Shown one piece after another: positions 59,927 to 64,000 of a stretch of DNA of 64,000 bases. The position numbers and the translations under genes were made by a program. The DNA is taken from the NCBI GenBank assembly GCA_006503535.1, contig QYRS01000012.1:186001-250000 (forward strand), read 5' to 3'. The notes beneath the pieces were generated by a model. It was not told the origin of the DNA. It made no database searches and saw only the letters and a program-made list of their open reading frames with translations. Position 1 is the stretch's first letter, and each line of letters starts with the position of its first letter. Origin of the DNA: Arthrinium phaeospermum (lineage: Eukaryota > Ascomycota > Sordariomycetes > Amphisphaeriales > Apiosporaceae).

Positions 59927-61037
59927 AAAGCATGAAAGCATGGCCCCGAGCTTCGAAGCTGTGTATACCGGACAGCGGGTAGCCGCCGGTGGTACCAGTG
60001 TGTCGACGCCGGGATGTGCGGCTGTTGTGAGCCTCGCAAACGACGCACGCCTCACGGTGGTCAGTTGGAGATCAGATTCTAGAGTTTAAGAAAGCAACGC
60101 TATCACCATCAAGGGGGCGTACTTTGAATGTAAATCAAGATGCTTGGCTACTCCACGCAAATATGGATGAGATTCGTGTCACGTGTCCGTGGCAGAAACC
60201 GCCCTGGATGTATTGATCGATGCGGTGAAATTATGCCGCATGGGGGATCGACAGAGCAGAAGAGGGGTAGTCAAAGTCAACAAATAGGATACGAAGCCAT
60301 CTTCGGGTGTTGGCTGATGTGGTTCGAAGTTCCTCTGGGCCATTGCATCCTGGTGTCACGTCGGATACTTTCATTCCAGCGCAATGATCAGTTGCTTTTG
60401 GCACTTTAAACATGATGCATCGCTATTGCCTAAAGCTTACCAGATAAGAGGTCGAACTTCTTCGCATTACAGCTCCCTCTGCCTTGGCGATGTAGTTGGT
60501 TCCTTTGTGTTGGGTTCTCTCCTTGACAACAGCCAATGGACTCGCCGAACCCTACACCGATCACGTAGTCAGACCCAGATACGTCTACGATCTGCACATG
60601 GCCCTACTCCCAACATCATGCCGAGCAGGTTAAGCTATCGATTTTGGTGCCTATTCATCTGGCGTCGCTTAGCTGCTTGTTGGAATCCAATCGTGTTTTT
60701 GCATCTCGACACCCTTTTTTTTCCACTCCTCCAGAAACGTATCAGGATCGCCGTGTCATAGGTAGCACTAACCGGTTTTCCCGTTTGCGTCGCAACGAGT
60801 TGGGAAACACATTGTCTACATGTACCTCAAGTGGTATGCGTCTCCCCCATCCTGGAGCCATGGTGCCAGAAGTTAAATTCAAATAGAACGCACATCAACA
60901 AAGATACGCGGCCCCAAGAAAATTCTAAGTTGCTCACCTTTTCATCTCTCATCTCCATCATCGCATTCTTTCGTGATTGGGCCAGATACATCCGACTTCA
61001 AACATTAAACCAACCGTCAGGTCATCTCTCAGCAAAT
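59927..61037. other. Intergenic region upstream of the peptide precursor
   Basis: No supported gene. Holds the promoter of the repeat-peptide precursor; the last 150 nt are pyrimidine-rich. Confidence 0.5.
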
Positions 61038-61452
61038 ATGAAGGGTCTATTCGCCTTGGCACTCCTCTCGGCTTTCGCAGGCCTTGGGCTGGCTTCGCCT
61101 TTGCAGCAACGCGTATGACCCTGTATTGTAATACTGAGAGACATTCTGGTTGCTTACGATGTGTTGCCAGGGCACCGTTGATGTCCTCAACGGCAACGCT
61201 GGTTGGACACCTCCTCCAGACAAACGAGCAAGTGCACCACGTCCTATCTGACATGGCTTCCAAGTCTTATTGGGATATAGGGAACCGTTGATGTTCTGAA
61301 TGGCAATGCCGGCTGGACCCCGCCACCTGATAAGCGTGTAAGTCGATTGACGCCCCCGAATTGTCACTGTAATGATGCTCACTGGGACCTAGGGTGCTGT
61401 CGATGTGCTCAATGGCAATGCTGGCTGGACCCCTCCCCCAGACAAGTCCTAA
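61038..61452 (+). CDS. Kexin-processed repeat peptide precursor (RiPP precursor)
   Basis: Four exons, all phase 0: 61038-61112, 61171-61227, 61281-61337 and 61393-61452; 82 residues. Exon 1 encodes exactly a signal peptide and short propeptide ending SPLQQR. Each following exon encodes exactly one repeat: GTVDVLNGNAGWTPPPDKR, the same again, and GAVDVLNGNAGWTPPPDKS with stop. The Lys-Arg ends of the first two repeats are kexin sites. Intron 1 has a GTATGA donor, intron 2 a GC-AG pair with the typical GCAAGT donor, intron 3 GTAAGT. Two UstYa-family oxidase genes follow within 0.4 and 1.8 kb, so the released peptides (about 17 residues after Lys-Arg trimming) are probably modified oxidatively, as in ustiloxin, phomopsin and epichloecyclin pathways. 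There is no Tyr or Cys in the repeat; Trp is the only aromatic residue. Confidence 0.9.
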
Positions 61453-61821
61453 AGACCAGACAGAAACGTGGCAAGGACTGATTCTTCAATTCTCCTCTTA
61501 GTTTACTGGATGGAAAAGTTGATAAGAGGCTCTATTCGTTAGGCTTTTGCTGCCACTGGGGTAAACACTCGTTTATGAAAAGTCTCATTATGCTAGTCGA
61601 ATAATCAACATGATGCTTCAACTAAGGCTACCTAGTCGCATGTACTATGACTCCTGGCCTTGCACTTACCGTCATATCTGTTGAAATAATACCGTTGCTA
61701 CCATTGTTACAACTAAGCAGAACCAAAATGCAGGAACACGGGTCTCATAACGACTGTCTATTACCCAGTGACTAACAAGACCAAAATGATACGATTGGCA
61801 AGCCATTGGTATGAGGTGTGT
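61453..61821. other. Convergent intergenic region
   Basis: 3' regions of the precursor and the first UstYa-family gene. Confidence 0.5.
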
Positions 61822-62810
61822 TTAATCTGATGGGTCACTCAGCTCATCTTCGACAAGGACGTCTGCTTGGAAGTCCACGACTGCCTTATGTTCCATAGAC
61901 CATTCCTGGATCTTTTCAAAGTTCCGACAAGAGTGCACGATATCCCCGTGCCCTAGTGCCCGTTGGGCCTTGTTGTTCCACTTCCAAGTGATGACGCTGA
62001 TATCCGAGGCGCACATTATGGCTTCTCGAAGAGCGTCGAGGCAATGGCTGATGTGGTCCCTCCCGTAGGAGCCTTCAACAGGATCGAAGTCGGACGGGTC
62101 TAAGATCGTACGGTAGTGGTCCTGGGCGAGAGAGATTCTAATAGCATTCTGCACAGTGCTTTTAGTAGATATAGGGGCGTACCGAACACAGAAAAGCCAC
62201 AAGACTGTTCCTTACCAGGCAGTGCAGTTGATGAAAGACTGCGAGTTCCCCGATGTAATATCCGTCATCTCCAACGTACGGATATGTATTGTTCGGGAGA
62301 CTTGCTGCTTGCGACTTAGTCAATCGAATGATTCCCATCGCTTGAGAGAATCAGCATCATGTACATAAAAACTGATATTTTGAGGGACGCACAGTCATAC
62401 AGAGCCTTCCATTCAGCATCCAGCTCCGGAGAAGGATCCCCTTGGTACATGGTTTTGTCTTTACCAAATCCCCTGTGAAACTTCTTGATCTCGTACTGGA
62501 TAGCATCTTGAGCGGGCGCTGGTGGTTGACATTCATTTAGCAGGGACAAGTCGAGTAGAAAACGGTCCAGGACATACTCACAGTAGAGTAGCTGAGTTTG
62601 TCCCAAGTCCGTTGATGAATGCCGTATAATAGCTATTGAGAAGAAGATAAGGTTCATAAGAACAGAAACCAGTAGAGTGACTTTAGCCCACAGAGGCAGA
62701 GCCCGCGTTGGGATAGCAGTCGTTCCGTCTTCGATCAGCTTGCATTCCTCTTCTTCTTCGCGGCTCTTGAAGGCCACAAACGGCAGTTTTGGAAAGGCAA
62801 TCGTCCACAT
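61822..62810 (-). CDS. UstYa-family (DUF3328) RiPP oxidase
   Basis: Exons 62810-62393, 62340-62216 and 62148-61822; 289 residues. An acidic cytoplasmic start (SREEEEECKLIEDG) precedes one membrane helix (about 41-62). Then comes the family body: PAQDAIQYEIKKFHRGFGKD, YQGDPSPELDAEW, MGIIRLTKSQAASLPNNTYP and VGDDGYYIGELAVFHQLHCL. Both defining HxxHC motifs are present: HQLHC (176-180) and HISHC (213-217), followed by LREAIMCASDISVITWKWN and HSCRNFEKIQEW. UstYa/UstYb proteins catalyse macrocyclisation and other oxidations of dikaritin cores. The start ATG is the one in frame with this body; an overlapping out-of-frame ATG lies 10 nt upstream. The donor GTGCGT and acceptor TCTCAAG of intron 1 were chosen because they restore the conserved sequence. 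Confidence 0.92.
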
Positions 62811-63239
62811 GTTCACGCATCAATAGGAAAGGAAACTTGGTAGTAGTATGATCCAAGAGATAAGCTCTCTGTATCAAACATTATTTGTCGATGCTGTACA
62901 TGACAGTCCAGAGATGCATCAAACAACTGTGCCATCGCTCGAACAACACAGGGAAGGGGCAGATAGTCTGCACATGCAACCTCTTGAGTCGCCTGCGTCA
63001 ATCAATGGTCATGCGTCGCGTTGTTATATGCAGTTGGCTTCAGCTGCATCGGCTAAATATTGTTTTCTGCAGTTGGCTTTGGCAGACCTCCAACACACCC
63101 CTGCGAGAGGGCTTGACGTCATTTACATGATGCACCGTCAAAGTCGGCAAACTGAGAGTTGAGTCCATCAAGATAGGTAGCTTGAGCAACTTGGGCCTTG
63201 AGATTCAAACAACATCCACACCACGATAAGACAGACAAA
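62811..63239. promoter_or_regulatory. Divergent promoter region of the two UstYa-family genes
   Basis: 429 nt between divergently transcribed oxidase genes, fitting co-regulation. GCAGTTGGCTT occurs twice at about 63030 and 63071 (TGCAGTTGGCTT), a possible direct-repeat site, but no known factor site was recognised. Confidence 0.45.
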
Positions 63240-63961
63240 ATGAACTGTTATTATTCGATTCTTATCCGCTCTATTGTCGTGTTCGCGATCATTGCCACTG
63301 CTCTTCTTGTGGCCTTCAGCACCCACTACGACGTCTCTCGACATGTGTGCAAGACCCTGGGCAAGTCAGCTAATTACGATCAATGTGGCCGGCGTGTCAC
63401 CAAGACCTTTGGCCATGTGGAAGCGCTCGAGGATCTGACCCACGAGGGAGACAAGGCCTGGACGTCAACTCTTATGCCGCCAAACGACGGTTTCATACTC
63501 GTCAAGCATAACGAGACCATGGACCTCAGAGTCGGGATATCCATGTTTCACGCTTTGCATTGCCTCTCATTAGTCAGAGCCGTCCTACAAGACGTCTCTA
63601 GCGAAGACGTGTCGTCGACACATCACCGTGGCCATCACGACCACTTTCTACACCAGACCCACCTGCCACACTGCCTGATGTATATTGCCCAGGTCCGGTC
63701 TACCTCTTACCCGCTATCATCTACAAAATATCTAATACTCTATAGTCGATCATGTGTGCTGGAGACAGCACCCTCGAGCCATCTTGGCTCAGAACTGACA
63801 AGCAAGGCAACATTGTCCTACATGGTGTGGATGGTCTTGGAGTTCAACACCAATGCAAAGACACATCGTTGCTTTGGGATGCTGCCCGGAGGTCGAGTCA
63901 CGGTTCTATACCGTCGTGGGACTTGAAAGCGGGCGATACAGTTGAAAGTGTGTTTGGGTGA
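63240..63961 (+). CDS. Second UstYa-family (DUF3328) RiPP oxidase
   Basis: Exons 63240-63692 and 63746-63961, phase 0; 222 residues, the shorter UstYb-like form. One N-terminal membrane helix (about 8-27) is followed by a lumenal domain with ISMFHALHCLSLVRAVLQ (HALHC, 104-108) and HQTHLPHCLMYIAQSIMCAGDSTLEP (HLPHC, 141-145). A GVQHQCKDTSLLWD segment comes next, with the usual C-terminal WD...W region. The intron (53 nt) has an unusual GTCCGG donor; without splicing the conserved SIMCAGD is lost. Paired with the first DUF3328 protein and the precursor it completes a minimal oxidative RiPP cassette. The window ends 39 nt later, so further cluster genes may lie beyond. Confidence 0.9.
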
Positions 63962-64000
63962 AATGCTCTGCTTTCGAACCGGATGTTCTTTTCTTCTTCT

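Overview
The window is genomic DNA of a filamentous ascomycete, most likely a Sordariomycete. The evidence is short GT..AG introns of about 50-80 nt with CTGAC/CTAAC branch sites, G/C-rich third codon positions, long intergenic stretches, and families restricted to such fungi: AA9 lytic polysaccharide monooxygenase, fungal-rhodopsin membrane proteins, LysM effectors, Hce2 domains, DUF3433, DUF6594, HET and UstYa/DUF3328. All product names come from motifs read by eye; no database search was run.

Left part (4.8-22.6 kb): secreted and cell-wall functions. A feruloyl esterase and an AA9 LPMO lie in tandem. A nuclear DUF7726-type protein and a small CHORD-like protein follow. Next comes a very large five-exon chitinase gene (LysM x2, CBM18, GH18, C-terminal Hce2), a DUF7136 surface protein, a three-LysM effector-like protein and a second CHORD-like protein. 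The two CHORD-like genes bracket this chitin block. The four introns of the chitinase gene look related to each other.

Middle (24-42.6 kb): two fungal-rhodopsin membrane proteins, an O-methyltransferase, an FAD/BBE oxidase, a small secreted cysteine-rich protein that seems to need a 3-nt microexon, a large DUF3433 membrane protein and an acyl-CoA thioesterase.

42.9-59.9 kb: an amidase, a tRNA-Leu(CAG), an alpha-kinase relic, a DUF6594 protein, a zinc-ribbon/disordered protein, an Asp/Glu racemase, an ABCC transporter N-terminus, a HET fragment, a bacterial-type PdxA2-like dehydrogenase and an ACS-family MFS transporter. Almost all carry single-base reading-frame losses, mostly at short G/C runs. 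Two 171-181 bp tandem duplications also lie here. This is either decay or a poor consensus, and the genes should be read with that in mind.

Right end (61.0-64.0 kb): the most interesting part. A secreted precursor carries three near-identical 19-residue repeats (consensus GTVDVLNGNAGWTPPPDKR), two of them ending in a kexin Lys-Arg site and the last in Lys-Ser. Each repeat is encoded by its own phase-0 exon. Two UstYa-family (DUF3328) oxidases, each with two HxxHC motifs, follow immediately. This is the signature of a dikaritin/epichloecyclin-type RiPP cluster, but with a Trp-containing core that has no Tyr and no Cys. The cluster probably continues past the window end.
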